A DNA stretch of 64,000 bases from Massilia sp. TS11 (lineage in GTDB: Bacteria; Pseudomonadota; Gammaproteobacteria; Burkholderiales; Burkholderiaceae_D), in assembly GCF_022012445.1 (NCBI RefSeq), contig NZ_JAKLTS010000001.1:372001-436000 (forward strand), given 5' to 3'. The translations under genes were made by a program, and so were the position numbers. Position 1 is the stretch's first letter; each line of letters opens with the position of its first letter. The notes beneath the pieces were generated by a model that ran no database searches, was not told the origin of the DNA, and saw nothing but the letters and a program-made list of their open reading frames with translations. Positions 54,226-64,000 of this stretch are shown here, in pieces.

Positions 54226-57081
54226 ATGATGCAACAACTTAAAGGCAATTCCTACCTGTTCGGCGGAAATGCCCCCTATGTCGAGGAATTGTACGAGGCC
54301 TATCTCAACAATCCCGGCTCCGTCCCCGAGAACTGGCGCGCGTACTTCGACGCCATGCAGAACGTCCCGGCCGTGGACGGTTCCAACAAACCCGACGTCC
54401 CCCATGCGCCCGTGGTCGCCTCGTTCGCCGAGCGCGCCAAGCAGGGCCCGATCCGCGTGGTGTCCGCCGCTGCCGATGCCGAAATGGCCCGCAAGCGCGT
54501 CGCCGTGACCCAGCTGATCGCTGCCTACCGCTTCCTCGGTTCGCGCTGGGCCAATCTGGACCCGCTGCAGCGCCAGGAGCGCCCGGCCATCCCGGAACTG
54601 GAACCGAGCTTCTACGGCTTCACCGACGCCGACATGGACACCGTGTTCAACATTTCGAACACCTACTTCGGGCCGGAAACTGCTTCGCTGCGTGACATCA
54701 CCAACTTCCTGCGTGACACCTACTGCCGTTCGATCGGCGCTGAATTCATGTACATCAGCGATCCGACCGAAAAGCGCTGGCTGCAAGAAAAGCTGGAGTC
54801 GATCCGTTCGACCCCGCATTTCAGCGCCGACAAAAAAGCCCACATCCTGGACCGCCTGACCGCGGCCGAAGGTCTGGAACGCTACCTGCATACCAAGTAT
54901 GTGGGCCAGAAGCGCTTCTCGCTCGAAGGCTCGGAATCCTTCATTCCCTGTATCGATGAATGCATCCAGCGCGCCGGCGAAAAAGGCGTGCAGGAAATCG
55001 TGATCGGCATGGCCCACCGCGGCCGCCTGAACGTGCTGGTCAATGTGCTGGGCAAGAGCCCGGCCGACCTGTTCGAAGAATTCGAAGGCAAGCACAGCGA
55101 CGATCTGCCGGCCGGTGACGTGAAATACCACCAAGGCTTCTCGTCGGACATCTCGACGGCCGGTGGCCCGGTCCACCTGTCGCTGGCCTTCAACCCCTCG
55201 CACCTGGAGATCGTCAACCCGGTGGTCGAAGGTTCGGTCAAGGCCCGCCTCGACCGCCGCGGCGACAAGGAAGGCGCGCAAGTGCTGCCGATCCTGGTGC
55301 ACGGCGACGCCGCCTTCGCCGGCCAGGGCGTGGTGATGGAAACCCTGAACCTGGCCCAGACGCGCGGCTACGGCACCGGCGGTACCGTCCACATCGTCAT
55401 CAACAACCAGATCGGTTTCACCACCTCGGATCCGCGCGACGCCCGTTCGACCACCTACTGCTCGGACGTGGTGAAGATGATCGAAGCGCCGGTGTTCCAC
55501 ATCAACGGCGACGATCCCGAAGCCGTCGTGCTGGCCACCCAGATCGCGCTCGACTACCGCATGCAGTTCAAGAAGGACGTCGTGCTCGACGTGATCTGCT
55601 ACCGTAAGCTCGGCCACAATGAGCAGGACACCCCGGCCCTGACCCAGCCGCTGATGTACAAGAAGATCGCCCAGCACCCGGGCACGCGCAAGCTGTACGC
55701 CGAGCGTCTGCAGACCCTTGGCACCCTGCCGCAGGGCACGGGCGACAAGATGGTGGCCGCCTACCGCGAAGCCATGGACGCCGGCAAGCACACGGTCGAT
55801 CCGGTCATCACCAACTTCAAGAACAAGTACGCGGTCGACTGGCTGCCCTTCCTGAACCGCAAGTGGACCGACGCCGCCGACACGGCCGTGCCGATGACGG
55901 AACTGAAGCGCCTGGCCACGCGCATCACCACGCTGCCGGAAGGCTTCAAGGTCCACTCGCTGGTCGAAAAAGTGCTGGCCGACCGCGCCGCCATGGGCCG
56001 CGGCGAGCTCAACCTCGACTGGGGCATGGGTGAACACCTGGCCTTCGCCTCGCTGGTCTCGTCCGGTTACGCCGTGCGCCTGACCGGTCAGGACGCCGGC
56101 CGCGGCACCTTCGTGCACCGCCACGCCGTGCTGCACGACCAGAACCGCGAACGTTGGGATGCCGGCACCTATGTGCCGCTGGCCCATGTGTCCGAAACCC
56201 AGGCCCCGTTCACCGTGATCGACTCGGTGCTGTCCGAAGAAGCCGTGCTCGGCTTCGAATACGGCTACTCGACCGCCGAACCGAACACCCTGACCATCTG
56301 GGAAGCCCAGTTCGGCGACTTCGCCAACGGCGCCCAGGTCGTGATCGACCAGTTCATCTCCTCGGGTGAAGCCAAGTGGGGCCGCGCCAGCGGTCTGGTG
56401 ATGATGCTGCCGCACGGCTACGAAGGCCAGGGCCCGGAACACTCGTCGGCCCGTCCGGAGCGCTTCCTGCAGCTGTGCGCCGACAATAATATGCAAGTCG
56501 TGCAGCCGACCACGGCCGCACAAATCTTCCACCTGCTGCGCCGCCAGATGGTGCGTCAGTTCCGCAAGCCGCTGGTCATCATGACCCCGAAATCGCTGCT
56601 GCGTAACAAGGACGCCGGCTCGCCCCTGTCGGAACTGGCCAAGGGCGTGTTCCAGACCGTGATCGGCGAAGTGGACGACAAGATCGATCCGAAGAAGGTC
56701 AAGCGCGTGGTCGCCTGCTCGGGCAAGGTCTACTACGATCTGGTCAACACCCGCAAGCAGCGCAATGCGACCGATGTGGCCATCATCCGTATCGAACAGC
56801 TGTATCCGTTCCCGCACAAGGCCTTCGCCGCCGAGCTGAAGAAATTCAGCAACGCCACCGAAGTCGTCTGGTGCCAGGACGAACCGCAGAACCAGGGCGC
56901 CTGGTTCCAGATCCAGCACAACGTGTTCGAAGGCATGGAATCGGGCCAGCGCCTGGCGTATGCCGGCCGTCCCGCTTCGTCCTCGCCGGCTGTCGGCTAT
57001 TACGACAAGCACTACGCCCAGCAGAAAGAACTGCTGGAGACGGCGTTCTCGAAGCTCAAAGGCTTCGTGCTGACCAAATAA
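54226..57081 (+). CDS. odhA: 2-oxoglutarate dehydrogenase E1 component
   Basis: A 951-residue ThDP enzyme that decarboxylates 2-oxoglutarate and succinylates the E2 lipoyl group. N-terminal E2-binding segment [20 protein letters not shown], then [14 protein letters not shown], the ThDP/Mg motif within [10 protein letters not shown], and [24 protein letters not shown] lies before the ATG at 54226; GTG 54217 is an alternative. First gene of odhA-odhB-(PspC)-lpd. Confidence 0.97.
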   Translation: MMQQLKGNSYLFGGNAPYVEELYEAYLNNPGSVPENWRAYFDAMQNVPAVDGSNKPDVPHAPVVASFAERAKQGPIRVVSAAADAEMARKRVAVTQLIAAYRFLGSRWANLDPLQRQERPAIPELEPSFYGFTDADMDTVFNISNTYFGPETASLRDITNFLRDTYCRSIGAEFMYISDPTEKRWLQEKLESIRSTPHFSADKKAHILDRLTAAEGLERYLHTKYVGQKRFSLEGSESFIPCIDECIQRAGEKGVQEIVIGMAHRGRLNVLVNVLGKSPADLFEEFEGKHSDDLPAGDVKYHQGFSSDISTAGGPVHLSLAFNPSHLEIVNPVVEGSVKARLDRRGDKEGAQVLPILVHGDAAFAGQGVVMETLNLAQTRGYGTGGTVHIVINNQIGFTTSDPRDARSTTYCSDVVKMIEAPVFHINGDDPEAVVLATQIALDYRMQFKKDVVLDVICYRKLGHNEQDTPALTQPLMYKKIAQHPGTRKLYAERLQTLGTLPQGTGDKMVAAYREAMDAGKHTVDPVITNFKNKYAVDWLPFLNRKWTDAADTAVPMTELKRLATRITTLPEGFKVHSLVEKVLADRAAMGRGELNLDWGMGEHLAFASLVSSGYAVRLTGQDAGRGTFVHRHAVLHDQNRERWDAGTYVPLAHVSETQAPFTVIDSVLSEEAVLGFEYGYSTAEPNTLTIWEAQFGDFANGAQVVIDQFISSGEAKWGRASGLVMMLPHGYEGQGPEHSSARPERFLQLCADNNMQVVQPTTAAQIFHLLRRQMVRQFRKPLVIMTPKSLLRNKDAGSPLSELAKGVFQTVIGEVDDKIDPKKVKRVVACSGKVYYDLVNTRKQRNATDVAIIRIEQLYPFPHKAFAAELKKFSNATEVVWCQDEPQNQGAWFQIQHNVFEGMESGQRLAYAGRPASSSPAVGYYDKHYAQQKELLETAFSKLKGFVLTK

Positions 57082-57115
57082 CCCAAGATACGAACAAGAT
57101 ACGGAGTTTCATAAC

Positions 57116-58360
57116 ATGGCAAAAATCGAAGTCAAAGTTCCGCAGCTGTCGGAATCGGTCGCAGAAGCCACGCTGCTGCAGTGGCACAAGAAAGTCGGCG
57201 AGGCCGTCGCCCGTGACGAGAACCTGATCGACGTCGAAACCGACAAGGTGGTGCTGGAACTGCCGGCCCCCGAAGCCGGCGTGCTGGTCGAATTCATCAA
57301 GCAGAGCGGCGACACCGTCGTCTCCGGCGAAGTGATCGCCATCATCGACACCGAAGCCGCCGCTGGCGTGGCCGCGCCGGCCGCTGCCGCCGCCCCGGCC
57401 GCCGCTGCCCCGGCACCGGCCCCGGTCGCCGCCGCCTCGAAGGGCGATGTGGCCATGCCGGCCGCCGCCAAGATCCTGGCTGAAAACAATCTGTCGGCCA
57501 GCGCTGTGGCCGGCACCGGCAAGGATGGCCGCGTGACCAAGGGCGACGCACTGGCCGCCGTGGCCGCCAAGCCGGCCGCCGCTCCGGCCCCGGCCGCTGC
57601 CCCCAAGGCCGCCAAGCCGGCCCTGGCAGCCGTGCCGAGCGTGAACGTGAATCTGGGCGACCGTCCGGAAGAGCGCGTGCCGATGAGCCGCCTGCGCGCC
57701 CGTATCGCCGAGCGTCTGGTGGAATCGCAGTCGACCAATGCCATCCTGACCACCTTCAACGAGGTGAACATGGCCCCGGTGATCGACCTGCGCAACAAGT
57801 ACAAGGACAAGTTCGAAAAAGAGCACGGCGTCAAGCTGGGCTTCATGTCCTTCTTCGTCAAGGCCGCCGTGGCCGCGCTCAAGAAATACCCGATCCTCAA
57901 TGCTTCGGTCGACGGCAATGACATCGTCTACCACGGCTATTTCGACATCGGTATCGCCGTCGGTTCGCCGCGCGGCCTGGTGGTGCCCATCCTGCGCAAT
58001 GCCGACCAGATGTCGATCGCTGACATCGAACGCAAGATCGGCGAATTCGGCGCCAAGGCCAAGGAAGGCAAGCTGACGCTGGAAGACCTGACCGGCGGCA
58101 CCTTCTCGATCTCGAACGGCGGCACCTTCGGCTCGATGCTGTCGACCCCGATCATCAATCCGCCGCAGTCGGCCATTCTGGGCGTGCACGCGACCAAGGA
58201 CCGTCCGGTGGTCGAGAACGGCCAGATCGTGATCCGTCCGATCAACTTCCTGGCCATGTCCTATGACCACCGCATCATCGACGGCCGCGAAGCCGTGCTC
58301 GGTCTGGTGGCCATGAAGGAAGCGCTGGAAGATCCGGCCCGCCTGCTGCTCGACCTGTAA
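57116..58360 (+). CDS. odhB: Dihydrolipoamide succinyltransferase (E2 of 2-oxoglutarate dehydrogenase)
   Basis: A 414-residue E2. One lipoyl domain (lipoyl Lys in [11 protein letters not shown], near residue 43), an Ala/Pro-rich linker, a peripheral-subunit-binding domain ([19 protein letters not shown]), a second Ala/Pro linker and the catalytic core with [13 protein letters not shown] (His/Asp). It begins 34 bases after odhA and shares its operon. Confidence 0.97.
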   Translation: MAKIEVKVPQLSESVAEATLLQWHKKVGEAVARDENLIDVETDKVVLELPAPEAGVLVEFIKQSGDTVVSGEVIAIIDTEAAAGVAAPAAAAAPAAAAPAPAPVAAASKGDVAMPAAAKILAENNLSASAVAGTGKDGRVTKGDALAAVAAKPAAAPAPAAAPKAAKPALAAVPSVNVNLGDRPEERVPMSRLRARIAERLVESQSTNAILTTFNEVNMAPVIDLRNKYKDKFEKEHGVKLGFMSFFVKAAVAALKKYPILNASVDGNDIVYHGYFDIGIAVGSPRGLVVPILRNADQMSIADIERKIGEFGAKAKEGKLTLEDLTGGTFSISNGGTFGSMLSTPIINPPQSAILGVHATKDRPVVENGQIVIRPINFLAMSYDHRIIDGREAVLGLVAMKEALEDPARLLLDL

Positions 58361-58424
58361 GCGCTGATCCGCCCGCACGCCGCGGTGGGGAGCGTGCACG
58401 ACGTTATGCAATTGAGGAAACCGA

Positions 58425-58745
58425 ATGAGTGTCTCTGAAGAACTGAAACGTTTGCACGAACTCCACCAGGCCGGCGCCCTGACCGATGCCGAATTCGAAC
58501 AGGCCAAGGCCAAGCTGCTGTCCGGCGGCGCGGCCCCGGTCCGCGACGAAGACCTCAAGAGTGACCTGGGCCGCCTGCGCCGCTCGACCACCGACCGCTG
58601 GCTCGGTGGTGTGTGCGGCGGTCTGGCCAAGGCCACCGGTCTCGAGTCCTGGGTCTGGCGCCTGATCTTCGTGCTGGCCGTGGTCTGCCTTGGCACGGGC
58701 GTGCTGGTGTATCTGCTGATGTGGATCTTTATCCCCGAAGAATAA
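58425..58745 (+). CDS. SHOCT-like plus PspC-domain membrane protein
   Basis: A 106-residue protein. The N-terminal SEELKRLHELHQAGALTDAEFEQAKAKLL-type segment (residues 3-32) matches a SHOCT/short C-terminal-like oligomerisation helix pair. Residues 50-104 form a PspC domain (RWLGGVCGGLAKATGLESW, then a membrane helix ending MWIFIPEE). PspC proteins sense or respond to membrane stress. It lies 64 bases after odhB and 16 before lpd, inside the 2-oxoglutarate dehydrogenase operon. Confidence 0.85.
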   Translation: MSVSEELKRLHELHQAGALTDAEFEQAKAKLLSGGAAPVRDEDLKSDLGRLRRSTTDRWLGGVCGGLAKATGLESWVWRLIFVLAVVCLGTGVLVYLLMWIFIPEE

Positions 58746-58761
58746 GTTAGGAATCCCAAGA

Positions 58762-60195
<1,434 letters not shown>

Positions 60196-60246
60196 TCCCG
60201 CCTTTTGCCGGACCTGCCCGTGTGGGCCGGTCCGGTGTCACTGCTC

Positions 60247-61344
60247 ATGAATGTCCAACAGGCTTACGAACACGCGCTGGCCCAGCGCGGCTATCAGGCC
60301 GACGCCGCCCAGCTGAAGGCCATCGCCCGTCTGCAGCAAGCGTATGACGACTGGGTCGCCTTCAAATCCAAGCGCGCCTCCACGTTTAAACGTCTGCTGA
60401 GCCGGCCCGAAGTGCCGCGCGGCGTGTATCTGTGGGGCGGGGTGGGGCGCGGCAAGTCCTTCCTGATGGACAGCTTCTATTCGACCGTGCCGGTGGTGCG
60501 CAAGACCCGCCTGCACTTTCACGAATTCATGCGCGGCGTGCACCGCCAGCTCGACGAGCTCAAGGGCGTGGCCGATCCGCTCGACGAAGTGGCCAAGCGC
60601 GTGGCGCGCAAGTACCGGCTGATCTGCTTCGACGAATTCCACGTGTCCGACATCGCCGACGCGATGATTCTGTACAACCTGCTGTCGGCCCTGTTCGCGC
60701 ATGGGGTGTCGTTCATCATGACCTCGAACTACGAGCCCAGCACCCTGTATCCGGACGGCCTGCACCGCGACCGCATGCTGCCGACCATCGCGCTGCTGAA
60801 GGACAAGCTCGACGTGATGAATGTCGACGCCGGCGTCGACTACCGCAAGCGCACGCTCGAGCAATTGAGCGTCTACCACATGCCGCTCGATGCGCGCGCC
60901 GATGCCGAGCTGCGCGAGGTGTTTGCGCGCCTGGCCGACACGGCCGACGAAGATCCGCGCATCCGCATCGAAGCGCGCGAGATCCGCGCCCTGCGCCGCG
61001 CCGGCGGCGTGATCTGGTTCGATTTTGCGACCCTGTGCGGCGGGCCGCGCTCGCAGAACGATTATCTCGAGATCGCCAGCCAGTTCCACACCGTGATCCT
61101 GTCGGGGATTCCGGCCATGTCGGCTGCCCAGAGTTCCGAAGCGCGCCGCTTCACCTGGCTGATCGACGTGTTCTACGACCACAAGGTCAAGCTGTTCATG
61201 TCAGCCGAAGTCGCGCCCGAGCTGTTGTACACGCAAGGGATGCTGGCCAATGAATTCCACCGCACCGTCTCGCGTATCATAGAGATGCAATCGCGTGAAT
61301 ACATGGAGTCGGACCGCCGCGACGTGGCCGGCGCCATCGCCTGA
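60247..61344 (+). CDS. zapE: Cell division AFG1-like ATPase ZapE
   Basis: A 365-residue P-loop ATPase. Walker A GGVGRGKSFLMD, Walker B RLICFDEFHVSDIADAM, and MTSNYEPSTLYPDGLHRDRMLP, all typical of ZapE/AFG1. It associates with the Z-ring and supports division under stress. Its place immediately after lpd in betaproteobacteria is familiar. The ATG at 60247 gives the expected N-terminus. Confidence 0.93.
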   Translation: MNVQQAYEHALAQRGYQADAAQLKAIARLQQAYDDWVAFKSKRASTFKRLLSRPEVPRGVYLWGGVGRGKSFLMDSFYSTVPVVRKTRLHFHEFMRGVHRQLDELKGVADPLDEVAKRVARKYRLICFDEFHVSDIADAMILYNLLSALFAHGVSFIMTSNYEPSTLYPDGLHRDRMLPTIALLKDKLDVMNVDAGVDYRKRTLEQLSVYHMPLDARADAELREVFARLADTADEDPRIRIEAREIRALRRAGGVIWFDFATLCGGPRSQNDYLEIASQFHTVILSGIPAMSAAQSSEARRFTWLIDVFYDHKVKLFMSAEVAPELLYTQGMLANEFHRTVSRIIEMQSREYMESDRRDVAGAIA

Positions 61345-61354
61345 CAAGGATCCC

Positions 61355-62020
61355 ATGCCGAAACATCTGATTGTGGTCGCCGCCCTGGCCGGGCTCGCCG
61401 GCTGCAGCGTTTCCGTGCTGCGCCCCACGAGCCATGCGGCCACGCCCGTGATCCGCAGCGCCGAGGAGGCCGATGCCGTGCTGGCCAAGGCCACGCGCGA
61501 GCGTGCCGCCATCGAGGCCGCCTACAGCCGGCGCGAGGCCGAGTGCTACACCCACTTCTTCGTCAACAGCTGCCTGGACGAAGCGCGCGAGGCCCAGCGT
61601 AGCGGTCTGGACGGCGTGCGGGCGGCCGAAGTCGAAGCCGGGCGCGTCAAGCGTGCGCTCGAGATCGCCGCGCGCGACCGCGAGCTGGCCGCCGCCCAGC
61701 AGCGTTTCGAGGCCGAACAGGCGCGCATGGCGGCCGAGCCGCCGCCGCCGGCGCGCGAGGTGCAGCCCGATGTTCCGGCGCCGCCGCGCCATCCGGTGGA
61801 AGACCGCGCCGCCACCGCGGCCGCGCGCGAGCAGGCCCGTGCCGTGCAGGAAGCGGCCGAAGCGCCGCAGCGCGCGCGCAATGCCGCCGATCTCGAAAAG
61901 CGCCGCGCCGAGGCCGCGCAGCACGCGCAGGACGTGGCGCGCCGCAAGGCCGAAAAAGCCGCCAAGCTGGCCGCGCAAGAAAAAGCCAAAGCCGACGAAG
62001 CCGCCAAGGCCAAAAAATAA
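61355..62020 (+). CDS. Coiled-coil lipoprotein, TolA-like Ala/Lys/Glu-rich
   Basis: A 221-residue protein with a lipobox (GLAGC, Cys17), so it is membrane-anchored in the periplasm. After a spacer, ECYTHFFVNSCLDEAREAQR holds two Cys that may bridge. The rest is a long charged helix of Ala/Arg/Glu and then Ala/Lys, ending AAKAKK. The composition resembles the TolA stalk but there is no TolA C-domain. It starts 10 bases after zapE, so the two are probably cotranscribed. Confidence 0.65.
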   Translation: MPKHLIVVAALAGLAGCSVSVLRPTSHAATPVIRSAEEADAVLAKATRERAAIEAAYSRREAECYTHFFVNSCLDEAREAQRSGLDGVRAAEVEAGRVKRALEIAARDRELAAAQQRFEAEQARMAAEPPPPAREVQPDVPAPPRHPVEDRAATAAAREQARAVQEAAEAPQRARNAADLEKRRAEAAQHAQDVARRKAEKAAKLAAQEKAKADEAAKAKK

Positions 62021-62025
62021 TTCCG

Positions 62026-62172
62026 CCCAAACAAATCGGGGTCAGACCCCATTTATCCGGCGCGCAAATGCTTGCGCGCGAGATAAATGGGGTCTGACCC
62101 CGATTTGTTTGGGTGGCAAAAAGACGCCGGAAAAATGTCGGGTGGGGAAATCGGGGTCTGACCCCATTTTTT
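62026..62172. repeat. 88-bp nested palindrome plus extra GGGGTCTGACCCC unit
   Basis: Exact 32-base inverted arms (62026-62057 and 62082-62113) each contain GGGGTCTGACCCC. They enclose a 24-base loop that is itself palindromic (GCGCGCAA-ATGC-TTGCGCGC), giving an almost continuous 88-base hairpin. A further unit with the same core and a T-run lies at 62151-62172. The block separates two convergent genes and should terminate both. Confidence 0.85.
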
Positions 62173-62175
62173 CTG

Positions 62176-62982
62176 TCAGACAGCTTTGCCGAGCTTTTGA
62201 ACGGTGTAGCTGGGCGCTTCTTTCGGCGGCTCGATCAGCTTGATGATGGCCATCGTGCAGTTGTCGCCCTGGCCCTTGGCACGCTCCTGTGCCTTGGGGA
62301 TCAGCAGGTCGGCCGCCTGGCGCGGCGTGCTCTTGGACGTGACCGCGGCCAGTTCGGCATCGGTGAAATAGCGCCACAGGCCGTCCGAGGCCAGCAGGAA
62401 GCAGTCGCCCGCCGCCAGCGGCTGGTGCGCGCCGCAGATGACGAAGGGCTCCTTGTCCTGGCGCCCGATCGCATTCGTCAGCAGCTTGGACGCGCGGTAT
62501 TGTTTGGCCGCTTCGGGCGGGATGTTCTCGGCCGCGATCAGATGCGCGACGTAGGCGCTGTCCTGGCTGCGCTCGGCCGGCTGGCCCTGCTGGAAGCGGT
62601 AGAGCCGCGATTCGCCCACATGCGCCCACACGGCTTCGCCATGCGGGGTCAGCACCAGCAGCACGACGGTGCTGTGCTGCTCGGTCTGGGAACTGACGCC
62701 GTTGAGCTTGATGATCAGATGCGCCTCGTGCACGATTTCACGCAGCAGCTCTTCCAGCCGGGCGATGCTCGGATGGTCGCCGGGCTTGAATTGGTCGAAC
62801 ACTTGTTTGGCCGTTTGCAGCACCTGCTCGGCGGCGCTGGCGTGGCCGGTGAAGCCGTCGGCCAGCACGGCCAGCACGAAGCCGGGCGCGCGCGCGCCGA
62901 GAAAGAGGGCGGCGCGGTCGTTCTGCTGCGCGCGGCTGCCCAGGTGCTGGGCGGTGCCGGCTTCGATTTTGTAGGCGTTCAA
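62176..62982 (-). CDS. PP2C-family Ser/Thr protein phosphatase
   Basis: A 268-residue soluble phosphatase. The family metal-binding Asp residues appear in SRAQQNDRAALF (motif 1), LAVLADGFTGH (motif 2), GDCFLLASDGLWRYF (motif 8) and the final KGQGDNCTMAIIKL (DN motif). No membrane segment or kinase domain is fused. PP2C proteins of this PppA/PrpC type reverse Hanks-type kinase signalling, including T6SS Fha pathways. No kinase gene is in the window. Confidence 0.9.
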   Translation of the reverse strand: MNAYKIEAGTAQHLGSRAQQNDRAALFLGARAPGFVLAVLADGFTGHASAAEQVLQTAKQVFDQFKPGDHPSIARLEELLREIVHEAHLIIKLNGVSSQTEQHSTVVLLVLTPHGEAVWAHVGESRLYRFQQGQPAERSQDSAYVAHLIAAENIPPEAAKQYRASKLLTNAIGRQDKEPFVICGAHQPLAAGDCFLLASDGLWRYFTDAELAAVTSKSTPRQAADLLIPKAQERAKGQGDNCTMAIIKLIEPPKEAPSYTVQKLGKAV

Positions 62983-63104
62983 GGCGTTGCTCGTAGTGAT
63001 TGTGTATTGGCGGCAACCTTCCGGTAGATTAAACTACGAGATGGCGCCAAGGCGCAAGCCGCGCACGCCATCCCAAGGTGAAACAAACTGTAAAGATCGA
63101 CGTC

Positions 63105-63305
63105 ATGAAGAACGTGGAAGACATCCAACGCCGGATTATCGAACTGGACGTGGAACATCGCGACCTGGACGCGGTCATAAACATGTTGACCCTGGATGGT
63201 CATTACGATCAGTTGCAGCTGCGCCGCCTGAAGAAACGCAAACTGCAGCTGAAAGACCATATCATGCTGCTCAAGATGCAGCTGGTGCCGGACGTGCCGG
63301 CCTGA
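63105..63305 (+). CDS. DUF465 family small coiled-coil protein
   Basis: A 66-residue protein: VEDIQRRIIELDVEHRDLDA, then LRRLKKRKLQLKDHIMLL, the helical hairpin of DUF465 proteins (SlyX-like, Lys-rich second helix). The role is unknown; members are small cytoplasmic proteins widespread in proteobacteria. An in-frame GTG at 63078 would add nine residues but lacks a ribosome site. It precedes the dinG-like helicase by 28 bases. Confidence 0.78.
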   Translation: MKNVEDIQRRIIELDVEHRDLDAVINMLTLDGHYDQLQLRRLKKRKLQLKDHIMLLKMQLVPDVPA

Positions 63306-63333
63306 TCGTCCCGTCCTTGAATCCGAGTCCACC

Positions 63334-64000
63334 TTGAGCAACACCGCTGCGCCGCAAGGCGAATTGCCGGGCGCCACAGTCGCGCAGCCGGAAGCCCCGC
63401 CGGGCAAATACGACGCCGACGTCGACAAGCTGTTCAGTCCCATGGGTCCGCTCGCCGCGGCCGTGCGCGGCTTCAGTCCGCGCCAGTCGCAGACCGAGAT
63501 GGCCAAGGCCATCGCCCAGGCCATCGCCAGCCAGCAGACCCTGATCGCCGAAGCCGGCACGGGCACGGGCAAGACCTTTGCCTATCTGGTACCGGCCCTG
63601 CTGTGGGGCGGCAAGACCATCATCTCGACCGGGACCAAGAATCTGCAGGACCAATTGTTCCTGCGCGATATCCCGACCGTGCGCGCGGCCCTGAAGGCGC
63701 CGGTCGCCGTGGCCCTGCTCAAGGGCCGCTCGAATTATCTGTGCCACTACCATCTCGAACGCACGCAGAACAATGGGCGCATGACCTCGCGCGAGGATGT
63801 CGGCCATCTGCGCGAGATCGCGCGCTTCAAGGCCATGACCAAGACCGGCGATAAGGCCGAGCTGGCGCGCGTGCCCGAGAACGCGACCATCTGGAACCTG
63901 GTCACCTCGACGCGCGAAAACTGCGTCGGCGCCGAATGCCAGTATTACCAGGACTGCTTTGTGATGAAGGCGCGCCGCGAAGCCCAGCAGGCCGACGTGG
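63334..64000 (+). CDS. dinG: DinG-type ATP-dependent DNA helicase (3' end outside window)
   Basis: The first 222 residues of an XPD/DinG-family superfamily 2 helicase. Walker A is AEAGTGTGKTFAYLVPALL after the Q-like motif FSPRQSQTEM, and motif Ia is IISTGTKNLQDQL. Cys residues in SNYLCHYH, RENCVGAEC and YQDC are the expected [4Fe-4S] ligands. The best start is TTG at 63334 (SNTAAPQGEL...), since no ATG precedes the conserved part except one far inside. It is probably involved in unwinding R-loops or replication intermediates. Truncated by the window end. Confidence 0.88.
   Translation, partial: MSNTAAPQGELPGATVAQPEAPPGKYDADVDKLFSPMGPLAAAVRGFSPRQSQTEMAKAIAQAIASQQTLIAEAGTGTGKTFAYLVPALLWGGKTIISTGTKNLQDQLFLRDIPTVRAALKAPVAVALLKGRSNYLCHYHLERTQNNGRMTSREDVGHLREIARFKAMTKTGDKAELARVPENATIWNLVTSTRENCVGAECQYYQDCFVMKARREAQQADV

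Noticed and set aside
54184..57012. Minus-strand open frame spanning all of odhA
   Set aside because: It mirrors a highly biased, strongly expressed gene whose codon use suppresses antisense stops.
62042..62629. Minus-strand frame reading into the GGGGTC repeats
   Set aside because: It is an out-of-frame shadow of the PP2C gene that continues through the repeat only because the repeat lacks stops in that phase.

Overview
This 64 kb window looks like the chromosome of a high-GC betaproteobacterium. The best fit is Oxalobacteraceae of the Massilia/Telluria/Duganella type. The reasons are an acnA - mdh - GntR - sdhCDAB - sdhE - gltA block, odhA-odhB-lpd, DUF2863 beside aconitase, and dispersed palindromic repeats with a GGGGTCTGACCCC core, which I remember as common in that family. 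No database search was possible, so the family assignment is inference.

Layout. 0-1.5 kb: a cut-off beta-helix lyase-like gene and an unknown gene. 1.5-7.3 kb (minus strand): a sulfur locus with a family 2 encapsulin shell carrying an inserted cyclic-nucleotide-binding domain, an overlapping cysteine desulfurase with a roughly 240-residue disordered cargo-type N-terminus, two YeeE/YedE half-transporters and glutathione reductase. 7.4-12.7 kb: a lower-GC accessory island. Its left part is a PAAR / GH104 muramidase / periplasmic partner trio typical of a type VI secretion effector-immunity unit. Its right part is an integron with minus-strand cassettes, attC sites and attI, plus an intI gene killed by one amber codon at the conserved Trp of the LPWL motif. 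A tRNA-Pro(GGG) closes the island.

12.8-23.8 kb: a phosphodiester glycosidase lipoprotein, ahpC-ahpF behind a well-formed OxyR operator, a membrane glutaredoxin, a 58-residue Cys-rich exported peptide, an isolated tssK, a DUF2946 gene with a TonB receptor, a prolyl 4-hydroxylase-like oxygenase and a MazG-like NTP pyrophosphatase. 23.8-28.8 kb: a tightly overlapping five-gene operon for D-hydroxyproline to 2-oxoglutarate. 28.9-35.9 kb: assorted genes (KGG stress protein, EamA transporter, LysR, M14 carboxypeptidase, CYTH protein, Tat-type serine hydrolase, YkgJ-type Cys cluster, DUF2863).

36-47.3 kb: TCA-cycle genes (acnA, a CoA-ester lyase with a coupled MliC-like protein, mdh, a GntR/HutC regulator beside a perfect 16-bp palindrome, sdhCDAB, sdhE, gltA). 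47.4-54 kb: rsuA, gluQRS, a BlaI-like repressor, a two-component system with Thr/Pro low-complexity sequence shared with its secreted neighbour, and a heptad/hendecad coiled-coil membrane protein. 54.2-60.2 kb: odhA-odhB-(PspC)-lpd. 60.2-64 kb: zapE, a coiled-coil lipoprotein, an 88-bp palindromic repeat, a PP2C phosphatase, a DUF465 protein and the start of a DinG-type helicase.

Functionally, hydroxyproline catabolism delivers 2-oxoglutarate to the odh complex and the sdh/mdh/glt/acn genes complete the cycle. The encapsulin-desulfurase, YeeE pair, glutathione reductase, AhpCF and glutaredoxin form a thiol/sulfur and peroxide theme. The accessory island carries interbacterial competition genes and a fossil integron.
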